DNA of 64,000 bases from RHLJ01 sp965222205 (GCA_965222205.1 OZ244932.1:1054001-1118000); one strand, 5' to 3'. Shown: positions 1 through 9,749, numbered from the stretch's first letter. Program-made: numbers and translations. The notes: generated from the letters alone by a model not told the origin.

Positions 1-461
1 TCATAAAAGAATTCGTGTGGGAAGAAACGGGTTTTATTTTTGGAAGCTTCTGTCCAGCGTTTTACTAAATGTTCCTCAATAGCACGCATTGCTTCTTCTT
101 CAGGAATACAGGTATCTGTAACCCGGTTTAAGTGCTTTTCAAGGAGTTCCTGTTCATCTTCGGGACTTAAATCACGGTAATTTGGGATTCGTTTATAGTG
201 ATTATGAGCCACCAAATTAAAAACATCCTCTTCCAGATTAGCTCCTGTGCAGGTGATAATATGCACCTTTTCCTGCCTAATCATTTCAGCTAGAGAAATA
301 CCCAATTCGGCAGTACTCATAGCTCCGGCCAGAGTAACCATCATTTTAGCACCAGAGTTTAACTGATCTTCGTAAGCCTTTGCTGCATCAACTAATGAAG
401 CCGCATTAAAATGACGATAATGATGTAAGATAAAGTTCGAAACGGGTCCTTTGTTAGTCAT
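1..461 (-). CDS. Deoxyhypusine synthase-like protein (3' end cut by window edge)
   Basis: The first 153 residues are visible. The translation carries family-like blocks such as MMVTLAGAMSTAELG, IITCTGANLEEDVFN and HNHYKRIPNYRDLS, the NAD-binding part of the deoxyhypusine synthase family. Bacteria have no eIF5A, and bacterial members are known or proposed to make homospermidine or related guanidino polyamines from putrescine or agmatine. The ATG lies inside the end of the arginine-decarboxylase-like gene (8-bp overlap), so the two are probably co-translated, and agmatine made by that enzyme would be the natural substrate. The exact product cannot be told from this fragment. Confidence 0.85.
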   Translation of the reverse strand, partial: MTNKGPVSNFILHHYRHFNAASLVDAAKAYEDQLNSGAKMMVTLAGAMSTAELGISLAEMIRQEKVHIITCTGANLEEDVFNLVAHNHYKRIPNYRDLSPEDEQELLEKHLNRVTDTCIPEEEAMRAIEEHLVKRWTEASKNKTRFFPHEFFY

Positions 462-1860
462 TATATCCCAGGATAGTTAGCATGTTTTCGACGTTTTGTT
501 CTTCTCTGTATACATGATCAATCAGATTGCCATCTTCGTCGCGATCAATAACTACTTGTTTTGGAGAAGGGATAAGGCAATGCTTAATTCCTCCATACCC
601 ACTAATAGCATCCTGATAGGCTCCGGTATGAAAAAATCCAATGTATAGAGGTTCTTCATCAGAATCAGAATATTCTGGAAGCAATATCTGTTGATTGAGC
701 TGTTCGGAATTGTAATAATCAGAATGATCACAACTAATTCCTCCAATACTCACTCTCTTATATCCATTTCCCCATTTATTAAGAGGCAGAAGTATAAATT
801 TTTCATTAATCGACCAGGCATCAGGAATAGTATTCATCAGGCTGTTATTGATGATATACCATAGTTCAGCATCGTTCTGCTGTTTTTGTTCAAGTACTTC
901 AAAAATAACGGCTCCGCTTTCTCCTACTGTGAATTTACCGAACTCTGTATATAAATCGGGTTCAGTAACTCCGGCTTCGCTACAGGTCTCTTTGATGTTA
1001 CGAACGATTTCATTCACGATGTACTGATAATCGTAATCAAAATTCAGTGTATTCTGGATTGGAAATCCGCCACCAATATTAAGGGAGTTGAGTGATGGGG
1101 AGAGTTTTTTGATCTGAGTAAAGAGCGAAACTGCTTTCTGGAACTCACCCCAGTAATAAAGAGTGTCATCGATTCCGGAATCCACAAAAAAATGAACCAT
1201 AACCAATTCAAACTTAGGGTTTCCGATAATATGCTCTTTAACAAGCTTAAGGATTTCCCCTTTGTTGATACCAAGCCTTGAAGTGTAATAGTCAGCGCCA
1301 GGATTTTCTTCAATAGAGATTCTTAGACCAATTTTGATTGGGAAATCTACATCAAGGGCTTCAAGTTTATCCAGTTCCTTAACGTTGTCGAGTATGGTGA
1401 TCGAATTTTTAAAGCCTGATTTAAGAAGTTTGCTGATTTTCTGGATATAATTTTCTGTCTTATATCCATTATGAACTATGATTTTATCTTTATTGATGCG
1501 TCCATTTTCGAGCAAGCGTTCAATCAAATCAATATCAAAAGAAGAGGAGGTTTCCAGAGAAACATCTTCTTTTAGTGCTGTCCTGATTACGTGACTAAAG
1601 TGACAGCATTTGGTACAATAGCAAAATTCGTATTTTCCTTCATAATTAAACTCGTTGATTGCATTCGCGAAATACCCACGGGCTTCTTTTATCTGCTCTC
1701 TGATTTTAGGTAGATAGGTGAGCCGAAATGGAGTGCCGTATTTATCAATCAGCGAGTTTAAATCCACGCCATTAAAGGATAAATACCCTTTTTCCAGTTC
1801 AAATCCGTTTTGTGGGAAATAATAAGTTTGCTCAATAAGTTCTTTATAGGTGTTTCTCAT
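454..1860 (-). CDS. Arginine decarboxylase-like PLP enzyme (alanine racemase fold)
   Basis: 468 residues of the fold-III PLP decarboxylase type. An N-terminal barrel carries YEFCYCTKCCHFSHVIRTA, where the PLP lysine is expected, then SLETSSSFDIDLIERLL, and a glycine-rich phosphate-binding stretch NIGGGFP. The C-terminal beta domain follows. It resembles the compact biosynthetic arginine decarboxylases of Bacteroidota rather than the 650-residue SpeA of enterobacteria. The expected reaction is arginine to agmatine and CO2 in the cytoplasm. The downstream deoxyhypusine-synthase-like gene overlaps it by 8 bp, which supports a polyamine pathway. Diaminopimelate or carboxynorspermidine decarboxylase is a less likely alternative because of the neighbour and the divergent active-site region. 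Confidence 0.8.
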   Translation of the reverse strand: MRNTYKELIEQTYYFPQNGFELEKGYLSFNGVDLNSLIDKYGTPFRLTYLPKIREQIKEARGYFANAINEFNYEGKYEFCYCTKCCHFSHVIRTALKEDVSLETSSSFDIDLIERLLENGRINKDKIIVHNGYKTENYIQKISKLLKSGFKNSITILDNVKELDKLEALDVDFPIKIGLRISIEENPGADYYTSRLGINKGEILKLVKEHIIGNPKFELVMVHFFVDSGIDDTLYYWGEFQKAVSLFTQIKKLSPSLNSLNIGGGFPIQNTLNFDYDYQYIVNEIVRNIKETCSEAGVTEPDLYTEFGKFTVGESGAVIFEVLEQKQQNDAELWYIINNSLMNTIPDAWSINEKFILLPLNKWGNGYKRVSIGGISCDHSDYYNSEQLNQQILLPEYSDSDEEPLYIGFFHTGAYQDAISGYGGIKHCLIPSPKQVVIDRDEDGNLIDHVYREEQNVENMLTILGYND

Positions 1861-1945
1861 TCAGGTTGATTGTGAGCGAAAATAAAGCCCAAATTTATTC
1901 AGTTTATTGGTCAATAAAAACGAATGCTTTGTTTATTATAAGAGA

Positions 1946-3619
1946 ATGATTCGAGCTTCTGTAAACAGGAAATTAAAAGGTGTGATCAATATAATAATTG
2001 CTATTATGTTGATTTCTTTATCTATTACAGCTCAGGAGTTTACGGTTTTTGATGAAGATGGGTCTGAGTTGATAATTCCTAATCTAATAGCTTCATCGTT
2101 AGTCGAAACTAAAGCAGATACACTTTCCATTCTTACATCCTGGTATTCATCGAATGGGTACTTCAACCCCTCAATTAATAAGGTTGCCCAAAATCGCTAC
2201 AGCGTGGAAAAAGGTTGTCGTTTTGTATTAGGTGAATTAATCACAAACGAAGAAGAATTGGCAGCCGGTTCTGAAATCTCGGGACAATTTTATACCAATC
2301 AACTTGTAGAAGATTATATAGATGAAATATTATCAGGGATGGAACAAGCCGGGCATCTTTTTTCGAAAATAGAAATAGAATCTATTCAGCCGGATTTTGA
2401 TAACTGCGAAGTCTCAGTTTCTCTGATTATCAACAAATGGAGGAGGTTTGTGACTTCAGAAATATTATTTTCAGGTGCTTCCCTTAATAGTTTTGAGTAT
2501 TTGCGAAAGGTTTCGGGTTTCAGAGATTCGGTTTTGATAAATCGAGACCTGTTAGAGCAGCTTTACGTGAATCTTGAGCAAAGCGAACTGTTTGAAGAGA
2601 TATCTTTGCCGGAAGTATTTCTTGAAGAGGATAGAGCAGTAATTGTAATAGCCGTTCAGGAGCGTGTGTTAAACCAGTTTGATGGCCTTTTAGGATATGT
2701 TCCCGATCAAAATGGAGAAGGACAGATTGTAGGAAATTTTGAGCTTTCTTTGTGGAACGTGTTAAATCAGGGGAATGGAATTGATTTGGAATATCAACGT
2801 CTCAGACCTGAAACAACGAGGCTTAATGTCGGTGTTTCGCAGGATTGGTTTGGCTCTTTACCAGTTGGTTTGGGTTTCAATTTCAATCTGTATCAAAACG
2901 ACACGACCTACCAAACACGCAATCTCCAGTTGAATGGATATTATCGTATTTCACCGGGCTTACGATTAACAGGAGAGCTGGGCAGAGTAGCATCCACTTC
3001 ATCTAATGCTGCTCCAATCGTCGTAGAACCTGATGGAAAAAGACAATACGGAAAGCTCGGTTTCAGATATTCAACGTTAGACAATGTGGACGTGCCCACA
3101 CAGGGAATACGTTTAAGTGTCCAATTTGGAATTGCTGACAAAAGTGTGGATATCGACTCATTAGAATCATTTTCACAGCGTTTTATTGAATCGCAGACAT
3201 CTTATTTCATTCCTCTATCATCTAAAAGCGTGCTGGCGATCTCCACAGAAGCTTTTTTGTTGAATGCTGATCAAGTCACAGAAAATGATTTGATGCGGTT
3301 TGGCGGAGCTAATTCTTTCCGGGGATATGCAGAGGAACAGTTCAGGGCTTCCGGGCTTTTTTGGGGAGATATTGAATACCGCTTCTTAGTAAACCGATCT
3401 TCCTATTTGTTTGCATTTGCATCAGCGGGAAGCTACCATCGTCCAAAACTACTTACTGAACCGGACAATACCTTTAAAACATCTGATTTACTGTATTCAA
3501 CTGGGTTTGGGATTAGCTATAAAATCAGAATAGGAAGGCTGAAATTTGCTTATGCTATTTCTCCGGAAGAGAGTTTAGGAAATGGTAAGGTGCATATTGG
3601 GATTGTTACCCGGTTGTAG
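1946..3619 (+). CDS. D15/BamA-TamA type outer-membrane barrel protein
   Basis: About 557 residues from ATG 1946, which gives a clean signal peptide (hydrophobic IINIIIAIMLISLSI-like core ending at TAQ). The frame is open upstream to a TTG at 1907, but that start would put 13 charged residues before the signal. After the signal come POTRA-like repeats (about residues 30-230) and a C-terminal barrel with the surface-antigen pattern FGGANSFRGYAEEQF (around residue 455), ending in an aromatic-rich strand near KVHIGIVTRL. It is shorter than BamA (usually near 800 residues), so it is more likely a TamA or single-barrel relative in protein or lipid export. It is divergent from the decarboxylase gene. 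Confidence 0.75.
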   Translation: MIRASVNRKLKGVINIIIAIMLISLSITAQEFTVFDEDGSELIIPNLIASSLVETKADTLSILTSWYSSNGYFNPSINKVAQNRYSVEKGCRFVLGELITNEEELAAGSEISGQFYTNQLVEDYIDEILSGMEQAGHLFSKIEIESIQPDFDNCEVSVSLIINKWRRFVTSEILFSGASLNSFEYLRKVSGFRDSVLINRDLLEQLYVNLEQSELFEEISLPEVFLEEDRAVIVIAVQERVLNQFDGLLGYVPDQNGEGQIVGNFELSLWNVLNQGNGIDLEYQRLRPETTRLNVGVSQDWFGSLPVGLGFNFNLYQNDTTYQTRNLQLNGYYRISPGLRLTGELGRVASTSSNAAPIVVEPDGKRQYGKLGFRYSTLDNVDVPTQGIRLSVQFGIADKSVDIDSLESFSQRFIESQTSYFIPLSSKSVLAISTEAFLLNADQVTENDLMRFGGANSFRGYAEEQFRASGLFWGDIEYRFLVNRSSYLFAFASAGSYHRPKLLTEPDNTFKTSDLLYSTGFGISYKIRIGRLKFAYAISPEESLGNGKVHIGIVTRL

Positions 3620-3689
3620 TTTAGAAGTTGAAAAACTGTCTTTTGGAGAGTCTTATAAAACAGCTATCTTCAGGCATACATTTTTTATG

Positions 3690-3796
3690 CTTATTAAGAA
3701 AGACTGAGGGAATGGGCCCGATGAAGTCTTGGCAACCGATCCACCGAGAGGGGAGAAAGGTGCCAAATCCCACTCGGTTTAACCGGGGAAAATAAG
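3690..3796 (+). promoter_or_regulatory. SAM-I (S-box) riboswitch
   Basis: The leader has the S-box core in order: a P1 strand CTTATT at 3690, AAGA, GAGGGAATGGGCCCGATGAA, GGCAACC, AAGGTGCCAAATCCC, and a closing AATAAG at 3791-3796 that pairs with the first strand. The internal stem with GAGAGGGGAG lies between. SAM-I riboswitches turn expression off when S-adenosylmethionine is abundant. It sits 50 bp ahead of the methionine synthase genes, which is a typical position. I did not identify a clear terminator or anti-terminator, so control may act on translation of the GTG-started gene. Confidence 0.92.
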
Positions 3797-3846
3797 TGAG
3801 CTTTTCCTTCACTCTTTGTTAATAAGCCAATCATTTACAGAACAGA

Positions 3847-4851
3847 GTGGATATCAAAAAAGAATTACTGGAACGGGTATTAGTGCTTGATGGTGCTATG
3901 GGTACGATGATTCAGCGTTATGATCTAACGGAAGAGGACTTTAGAGGGGAGCGTTTTAAGGACTCAAACACAGATTTAAAAGGCAACAACGACCTGCTTT
4001 CGATAACTCAGCCTCACATCATCAAAGAAATCCATGAACAATATCTCGAAGCAGGTGCCGATATCGTTGAGACTAATACCTTCAGCGGTACCACAGTCGC
4101 TCAGGCTGATTATGAATTGGAAGATGCCGTTTACGATATCAATTTCGAATCTGCACGGTTGGCAAAGGAAGCCTGTGATGCTTATACAAAGAACAATCCC
4201 GATAAACCCCGATTTGTAGCAGGGGCGATGGGGCCTACTAATAAAACAGCATCTATGTCGCCGGATGTGTCCCGGCCGGAATACCGTGCTATTTCGTTTG
4301 ATGAACTTGCTGCCGCTTACCATCAACAGGCAAAAGGGTTAGTGGATGGTGGAGCTGACTTTCTCCTCATCGAAACCGTATTTGATACACTGAATGCAAA
4401 AGCTGCAATTTTTGGGGTGATGGAGTTATTTGAAGAAACTGGAAAAGAACTTCCAATTATGATCTCAGGTACCATCACTGATGCCAGTGGCAGAACTCTT
4501 TCCGGACAAACTGTGGAAGCATTTCTGATTTCTCTTTCCCATACTCCATTATTGAGTATTGGTTTGAATTGCGCCTTAGGTGCCGAACAGTTGGCACCCT
4601 ACCTCAAAACGCTCTCCAGGTACTCACCATATTTTATAAGTGCGTACCCGAATGCAGGACTTCCAAACGAATTCGGAGAGTATGATCAGGGACCAATCGA
4701 AATGGCAGAGCAGGTACGTTCATTTTTGGATGATAAATTGGTAAATATCTTGGGCGGATGCTGTGGTACCACTCCCGATCATATCAAAAAGATGGCAGAA
4801 CTTGCCGCCGAGTATTCACCACGAACATTAACGGATGAGGCCGCAGCCTGA
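3847..4851 (+). CDS. metH: Methionine synthase, homocysteine-binding subunit (split MetH, N-terminal part)
   Basis: 334 residues corresponding to module 1 of cobalamin-dependent MetH. LVLDGAMGTMIQ opens the barrel; zinc ligands are C242 in GLNCALG and C305/C306 in ILGGCCGTTPDH. It binds and activates homocysteine through zinc so that methyl-cobalamin can methylate it. The gene starts with GTG and has only a weak ribosome-binding site, directly after the SAM-I riboswitch. Its TGA overlaps the ATG of the next gene by one base (TGATG), indicating translational coupling to the folate/cobalamin subunit. A two-gene MetH is common in Bacteroidota and is not a frameshift artefact: both parts are intact and end at a domain linker. 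Confidence 0.93.
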   Translation: MDIKKELLERVLVLDGAMGTMIQRYDLTEEDFRGERFKDSNTDLKGNNDLLSITQPHIIKEIHEQYLEAGADIVETNTFSGTTVAQADYELEDAVYDINFESARLAKEACDAYTKNNPDKPRFVAGAMGPTNKTASMSPDVSRPEYRAISFDELAAAYHQQAKGLVDGGADFLLIETVFDTLNAKAAIFGVMELFEETGKELPIMISGTITDASGRTLSGQTVEAFLISLSHTPLLSIGLNCALGAEQLAPYLKTLSRYSPYFISAYPNAGLPNEFGEYDQGPIEMAEQVRSFLDDKLVNILGGCCGTTPDHIKKMAELAAEYSPRTLTDEAAA

Positions 4852-7544
4852 TGAAACCAAATCCACTTAAATTAAGCGGACTTGAACCGTTAATCATTAC
4901 CCCTGATTCAAACTTTATAAACGTTGGTGAACGAACCAATGTGACGGGTTCCAAACGATTTTTGAACCTCATCAAAGCACAGGATTATACCACAGCTTTG
5001 GAGGTGGCTTTAGATCAGGTTAGGGGAGGTGCTCAGATTCTTGACGTCAATATGGATGAAGGGATGCTCGACAGCGCCCGTGAGATGACTACTTTTTTGA
5101 ATCTGATTGCCTCAGAACCTGAAATTGCACGCATCCCGATAATGATTGATTCTTCTAAGTGGGAAGTGATTTTGGCTGGATTGAAATGCATTCAGGGAAA
5201 AGGGGTAGTTAATTCCATCAGCTTGAAAGACGGAGAAGAAGAATTCCTTCAAAGAGCGAAAATCATTAAACGATTTGGAGCAGCGGTAATAGCGATGGCT
5301 TTTGATGAAGGTGGTCAGGCTGATAATCTGGAGCGAAGAAAAGAAATCTGTGAAAGATCCTACAAACTGCTCAAAGAAAAAGTTGGTTTTGATCCCTCTG
5401 ACATTATTCTCGATCCAAACATTTTTCCCGTTGCCACCGGAATGGACGAACATCGAAGGAATGCACTCGATTTCTTTCTGGCAGCAAAATGGATTCGGGA
5501 GAATTTACCGGGAGCACATATCATCGGTGGAGTAAGTAATGTATCGTTTTCTTTTCGGGGGAATAATCCGGTAAGAGAAGCAATGCATTCAGCCTTCCTG
5601 TATCATGCCATTCAGCATGGGATGGATATGGGAATTGTAAATCCAACTCAGCTTGAGGTGTACGATGAAATCTCAAAAGAGCTGTTGGAAAGGGTTGAAG
5701 ACGTACTTTTGGATAGAAGGGATGATGCTACTGAACGATTGCTTGAGATTGCTGAGAAGTACAAAGGAACGGGTGCTGTCAAAGAGAAAGAAACGGAAGA
5801 ATGGCGCTCTGAAACGGTTGAGAAAAGATTGAGCCATGCCTTAATCAAGGGAATTACAGACTTTATCGAAGAAGACACCGAGGAAGCCCGGCTTAAGATC
5901 GAAAGTCCTTTGGAAGTGATAGAAGGCCCGCTTATGGATGGGATGAATGTAGTTGGTGATCTGTTCGGTTCCGGTAAGATGTTCCTTCCACAGGTAGTTA
6001 AAAGTGCCCGCGTTATGAAACAAGCGGTGGCGTATCTCACTCCCTTTCTTGAGGAAGAGAAAAAGAAAAATAAGGACACGAGTAAACGTGCAAAGGTGTT
6101 GCTGGCAACGGTAAAAGGAGATGTACATGATATCGGAAAGAATATTGTAGGAGTAGTGCTGGCTTGCAATAATTTTGATATTGTGGATTTGGGGGTGATG
6201 GTTCCCACTGAGAAAATTCTGGACGAAGCCGAAAAAGAAAAGGCAGATATCATTGGTTTGAGCGGGCTAATTACCCCATCGCTTGACGAGATGGTCGGCG
6301 TAGCAAAGGAAATGCAGAAACGGGATATGAAAACACCGCTTTTGATTGGTGGAGCTACTACTTCTCGCATTCACACAGCCGTAAAGATTGATCCGAATTA
6401 TGAATCGCCTGTTGTTCATGTGCTGGATGCCTCCCGCTCAGTTACGGTATGCAGCGATTTACTGAATGAAGTAAACAGTGCCCGTTTTGCTAGCTCGGTG
6501 AAAGGCGAATATTCGAAAATGAGGGAGGAGCACGAGCGGCGAACAGCATCAAAGAAATTACTCTCTTTTGCCCAGGCTCAGAAGAACAGGACAAAGATAG
6601 ATTGGGAGAAGACAGAATGTTATAAACCTAAGTTCTCCGGCACTAAAGTCTTTGAGGATGTAGATCTCTCAGAATTAAGAAAGTTCATTGATTGGTCACC
6701 TTTTTTCCGGACCTGGATGTTGACCGGTAAATACCCGGCGATCATGGAAGATGAAACTGTAGGTGAACAGGCAAAAGAGCTTTACGATGATGCCCAGCAT
6801 ATGCTGGATGAAATCGTAGAAGACAAATTGCTTAAAGCTAAATCAGTTATTGGGTTATACCCTGCAAATTCACTTGAAGAAGATGTAATTGTTTTCGAGG
6901 ATGAAGCCCGATCAAAGCAAAAAGCGAAATTCCATTTTCTACGCCAGCAAGGTGAGAAGAGGCAAGGACAACCCAACTCATCCTTAGCTGATTATGTGGC
7001 ACCCTGGGATACCGGGAAGGAAGATTATATCGGTATGTTTGCGGTTACCTCTGGTATAGGAATTGAGAAACTGATTGAAAAATATGAAACAGCGAAGGAC
7101 GATTATAACTCGATTCTAGTAAAGGCTTTGGCCGATCGACTTGCAGAAGCTCATGCCGAATGGATGCATTATAAAATCAGAACGGAATTCTGGGGTTATG
7201 CACAGAGTGAAGACTTAGATAATGAAGGGTTAATAGCTGAAGAATACCAAGGTATTCGCCCTGCACCTGGATATCCGGCTTGCCCCGACCATACTGAGAA
7301 AAAGGTTTTATGGGATGTGTTAGATGTAGAGAAGAATACGGGTATTTCCCTCACAGAATCGTTTGCGATGTATCCGGCAAGCTCAGTTAGCGGATTTTAT
7401 TTCTCTCATCCCCAATCCAGATATTTCGGGATAGGAAAAATCACAAAAGATCAAGTGGTGGATTATGCAGAAAGAAAAGGAAAATCAGTAAAAGAAATTG
7501 AAAAATGGCTAAGCCCTAATTTGGGGTACAGGACTAATGATTAA
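4851..7544 (+). CDS. metH: Methionine synthase, folate/cobalamin/AdoMet subunit (split MetH, C-terminal part)
   Basis: 897 residues holding the other three MetH modules. The pterin-binding barrel begins with NFINVGERTNVTGSKRF (about residue 21) and DVNMDEGMLDS. The cobalamin domain has GDVHDIGKN with H426 as the lower axial ligand, then GLSGLITPS. The C-terminal reactivation domain has RPAPGYPACPDHTEKK, the AdoMet-binding signature. It transfers the methyl group of methyltetrahydrofolate to cobalamin and then to homocysteine held by the upstream subunit. The full four-module set is present across the two genes, and metF follows after 58 bp, so the methyl donor is made from the same transcript. 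Confidence 0.95.
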   Translation: MKPNPLKLSGLEPLIITPDSNFINVGERTNVTGSKRFLNLIKAQDYTTALEVALDQVRGGAQILDVNMDEGMLDSAREMTTFLNLIASEPEIARIPIMIDSSKWEVILAGLKCIQGKGVVNSISLKDGEEEFLQRAKIIKRFGAAVIAMAFDEGGQADNLERRKEICERSYKLLKEKVGFDPSDIILDPNIFPVATGMDEHRRNALDFFLAAKWIRENLPGAHIIGGVSNVSFSFRGNNPVREAMHSAFLYHAIQHGMDMGIVNPTQLEVYDEISKELLERVEDVLLDRRDDATERLLEIAEKYKGTGAVKEKETEEWRSETVEKRLSHALIKGITDFIEEDTEEARLKIESPLEVIEGPLMDGMNVVGDLFGSGKMFLPQVVKSARVMKQAVAYLTPFLEEEKKKNKDTSKRAKVLLATVKGDVHDIGKNIVGVVLACNNFDIVDLGVMVPTEKILDEAEKEKADIIGLSGLITPSLDEMVGVAKEMQKRDMKTPLLIGGATTSRIHTAVKIDPNYESPVVHVLDASRSVTVCSDLLNEVNSARFASSVKGEYSKMREEHERRTASKKLLSFAQAQKNRTKIDWEKTECYKPKFSGTKVFEDVDLSELRKFIDWSPFFRTWMLTGKYPAIMEDETVGEQAKELYDDAQHMLDEIVEDKLLKAKSVIGLYPANSLEEDVIVFEDEARSKQKAKFHFLRQQGEKRQGQPNSSLADYVAPWDTGKEDYIGMFAVTSGIGIEKLIEKYETAKDDYNSILVKALADRLAEAHAEWMHYKIRTEFWGYAQSEDLDNEGLIAEEYQGIRPAPGYPACPDHTEKKVLWDVLDVEKNTGISLTESFAMYPASSVSGFYFSHPQSRYFGIGKITKDQVVDYAERKGKSVKEIEKWLSPNLGYRTND

Positions 7545-7602
7545 TGACAATAGACCAAAGGTTATCATTAACGAATAACGATATTCGAATAACGAATTAA
7601 TA

Positions 7603-8559
7603 ATGAAAGTAACAGACTATTTTAATCAGGCAAACGGCAAAACATTATTCACTTTTGAGGTTCTCCCACCACTAAAGGGGCAGAATATCAGAACGCTCTT
7701 CGATCACATCGACCCATTGATGGAGTTTAACCCTCCGTTCATAGACGTAACCTATCACCGGGAAGAATATGTGTACAAGAAAAGAACGGATGGGCTACTT
7801 GAGCGGAAATCAGTGCGGAAACGCCCCGGAACGGTAGGGATGTGTGCCGCCATTCAGAATCATTATAAAGTAGATGCAGTTCCTCATATCATTTGTGGTG
7901 GATTCAGTAAAGAAGAAACAGAGAATGCATTGATCGATTTGAATTTTCTTGGTATTGACAACGTATTGGTTCTTCAGGGAGACGTGCGAAAACCGGATCG
8001 CGAATTTGTCCCGGAACCAGATGGGCATAGATACGCTTCTGAATTATTAAGTCAGGTCGTAGATTTAAACAATGGGATATTTCTGGATGAAGAAATTGAA
8101 AATGCTGCATCTTCAGATTTTTGCATTGGAGTAGCAGGATATCCGGAAAAGCATACTACAGCCCCGAATATGGAAAGCGATTTGCGATATCTGAAACAAA
8201 AAGTAGATGGGGGAGCTGATTACATTGTAACCCAAATGTTTTTTGAAAATCAGAAATACTTCGATTTTGTTAAGTGTTGCAGAGATTTGGGCATTGAAGT
8301 TCCGATCGTTCCCGGCATTAAACCCATTACTACCAAACGACAGCTTACTTTATTACCCGACCTGTTTCATATTGATATCCCTGAAGCTCTTTCGGTAGAA
8401 TTAGAACAATGTAAAGACAACAATGCAGCCCGTCAGGTTGGAATTGAATGGGCTATCCAGCAATCCAAGGAATTAATCGAATTCGGTGTACCAACGCTGC
8501 ACTACTACTCTATGGGAAAATCACTATCAGTGTATGAAGTAGCTAAAGAGGTTTTTTAG
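7603..8559 (+). CDS. metF: 5,10-Methylenetetrahydrofolate reductase
   Basis: 318 residues, the normal size of a bacterial single-domain MetF flavoprotein. Recognisable blocks are TFEVLPPLKG near the start (Glu-containing active-site strand), DVTYHREE, VDAVPHIICGGFS, DNVLVLQGDVRKPDRE and GGADYIVTQMFF. It reduces 5,10-methylene-THF to 5-methyl-THF for methionine synthase. It is the last gene of the riboswitch-controlled set and is probably co-transcribed with both MetH genes; the 58-bp gap shows no terminator. Confidence 0.95.
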   Translation: MKVTDYFNQANGKTLFTFEVLPPLKGQNIRTLFDHIDPLMEFNPPFIDVTYHREEYVYKKRTDGLLERKSVRKRPGTVGMCAAIQNHYKVDAVPHIICGGFSKEETENALIDLNFLGIDNVLVLQGDVRKPDREFVPEPDGHRYASELLSQVVDLNNGIFLDEEIENAASSDFCIGVAGYPEKHTTAPNMESDLRYLKQKVDGGADYIVTQMFFENQKYFDFVKCCRDLGIEVPIVPGIKPITTKRQLTLLPDLFHIDIPEALSVELEQCKDNNAARQVGIEWAIQQSKELIEFGVPTLHYYSMGKSLSVYEVAKEVF

Positions 8560-8666
8560 AGAATTGGTTTGAAAATTAGTTTAAGCTAATCAGTCTGGGC
8601 GGATAGTTTTCGCCTGTACAGGCTTCTGATTTCTAATATAATCTCAAAGTAATCAAGGGAAGAAAT

Positions 8667-9749
8667 TTATTCAGTAATTTTGAATACGGCAGTTTTAACA
8701 CGCTTACTAATCGTGCCATCTTTTTCTTTCTGGTTTAAAACTAATTTCCCGGCTCGTTCATCATCAAAAACCTGATGCAAATTCTGAATTGGAACCATAA
8801 CCGATTTAAGATCAGCATCCTTCTTTTTCAATTCATCAAGGGTAAACTTTGAAGTTTGATTTGATAAGGTTGTTATTAACTCATTTCTGTTTTCTACCCG
8901 ATGGATGTTTGAATCAAATTTCAGGTTAGTAGTTAAATCTTCCAAATCCAGAAGTCTGCAAAGCTCAACAAATTGTTGTTCTGTGCCTGAGGTAATCATT
9001 AGTTGAACATGATCTTTCGTTTCTACCAAATCCCCGTATGGAGCAATATTAGGATGGGCACTCCCCAAACGCTCCGGAAGTTGCCCGAGATTAAGCCAGT
9101 TTGAGGCCTGATTCGCCAATGAAGCGATACTTGCATCAAATAAAGAAACGGAGACCGTACTGCCTTTTCCCGTTTTCATACGCTTTAGTAATGCGATCAG
9201 AATGCCCTCTTTAAGTTGATGAGCAGCCAGTAGATCAATTAATGCGACAGGCATTTTAGCAGGTGGACCATCCGGGTTTCCATTCATGTAAACCCAACCT
9301 GTTTCTGCCTGCATAGAAACATCAAATCCTGGTTTAGAATTTTCACTTCCATAAGCCGATACATGAGCATAAATCAGTTTCTGGTTTCTGGCTCGTAATG
9401 ACTCAGCATCCATTCCCAGCTTTTTAGCAGAACCTGCTTTAAAATTAGAAACAACAATATCGGCAGACTCTATCCAGCTCAAAACTCTTTCCTTTTCTTT
9501 TGGATCTTTAAGGTTGATTAGATGAGTTTCTTTATTCCAGTTCACTGAATAGTAGTAAGCGGATAAGGAGTTATTTGGGTCATCATTTCTAGTTTTCCAA
9601 TGTCTGGTTATATCACCATTGGTGGAAGCATTCTCGACTTTAATAACTTTTGCTCCCAGTTCTGCAAAAAACATTCCTACAGCAGGACCAGCAAGAACAC
9701 TGGAGAGTTCAATAACTGTTAATTCTGAGAAGATATCATTCAAGTTCAT
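8667..9749 (-). CDS. CaiB/BaiF (family III) CoA-transferase
   Basis: 360 residues from ATG 9749; the frame is open to a TTG at 9785, but the domain begins at LTVIELSSVLAGPAVGMFFAELGAKVIKVE, the classic family III start. DVSMQAETGW and the following GNPDGPPAKMPVALIDLLAAHQL match the catalytic Asp region and the GxP segment. These enzymes move CoA between acids, or racemise 2-methylacyl-CoA. The substrate is unknown. An ATTGGTAGGT half-site like those of the neighbouring MocR operator lies about 140 bp upstream, so it may belong to the same regulon. Confidence 0.85.
   Translation of the reverse strand: MNLNDIFSELTVIELSSVLAGPAVGMFFAELGAKVIKVENASTNGDITRHWKTRNDDPNNSLSAYYYSVNWNKETHLINLKDPKEKERVLSWIESADIVVSNFKAGSAKKLGMDAESLRARNQKLIYAHVSAYGSENSKPGFDVSMQAETGWVYMNGNPDGPPAKMPVALIDLLAAHQLKEGILIALLKRMKTGKGSTVSVSLFDASIASLANQASNWLNLGQLPERLGSAHPNIAPYGDLVETKDHVQLMITSGTEQQFVELCRLLDLEDLTTNLKFDSNIHRVENRNELITTLSNQTSKFTLDELKKKDADLKSVMVPIQNLHQVFDDERAGKLVLNQKEKDGTISKRVKTAVFKITE

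Noticed and set aside
3621..3812. 63-codon minus-strand frame over the riboswitch
   Set aside because: The sequence is explained completely by the SAM-I riboswitch fold on the plus strand.
3976..4326. 116-codon minus-strand frame inside the first methionine synthase gene
   Set aside because: Antisense to a conserved gene, no ribosome-binding site or family match.
5648..6370. 240-codon open frame on the minus strand inside the second methionine synthase gene
   Set aside because: It is serine-rich, antisense to conserved cobalamin-binding motifs and lacks any recognisable domain; a codon-bias shadow.
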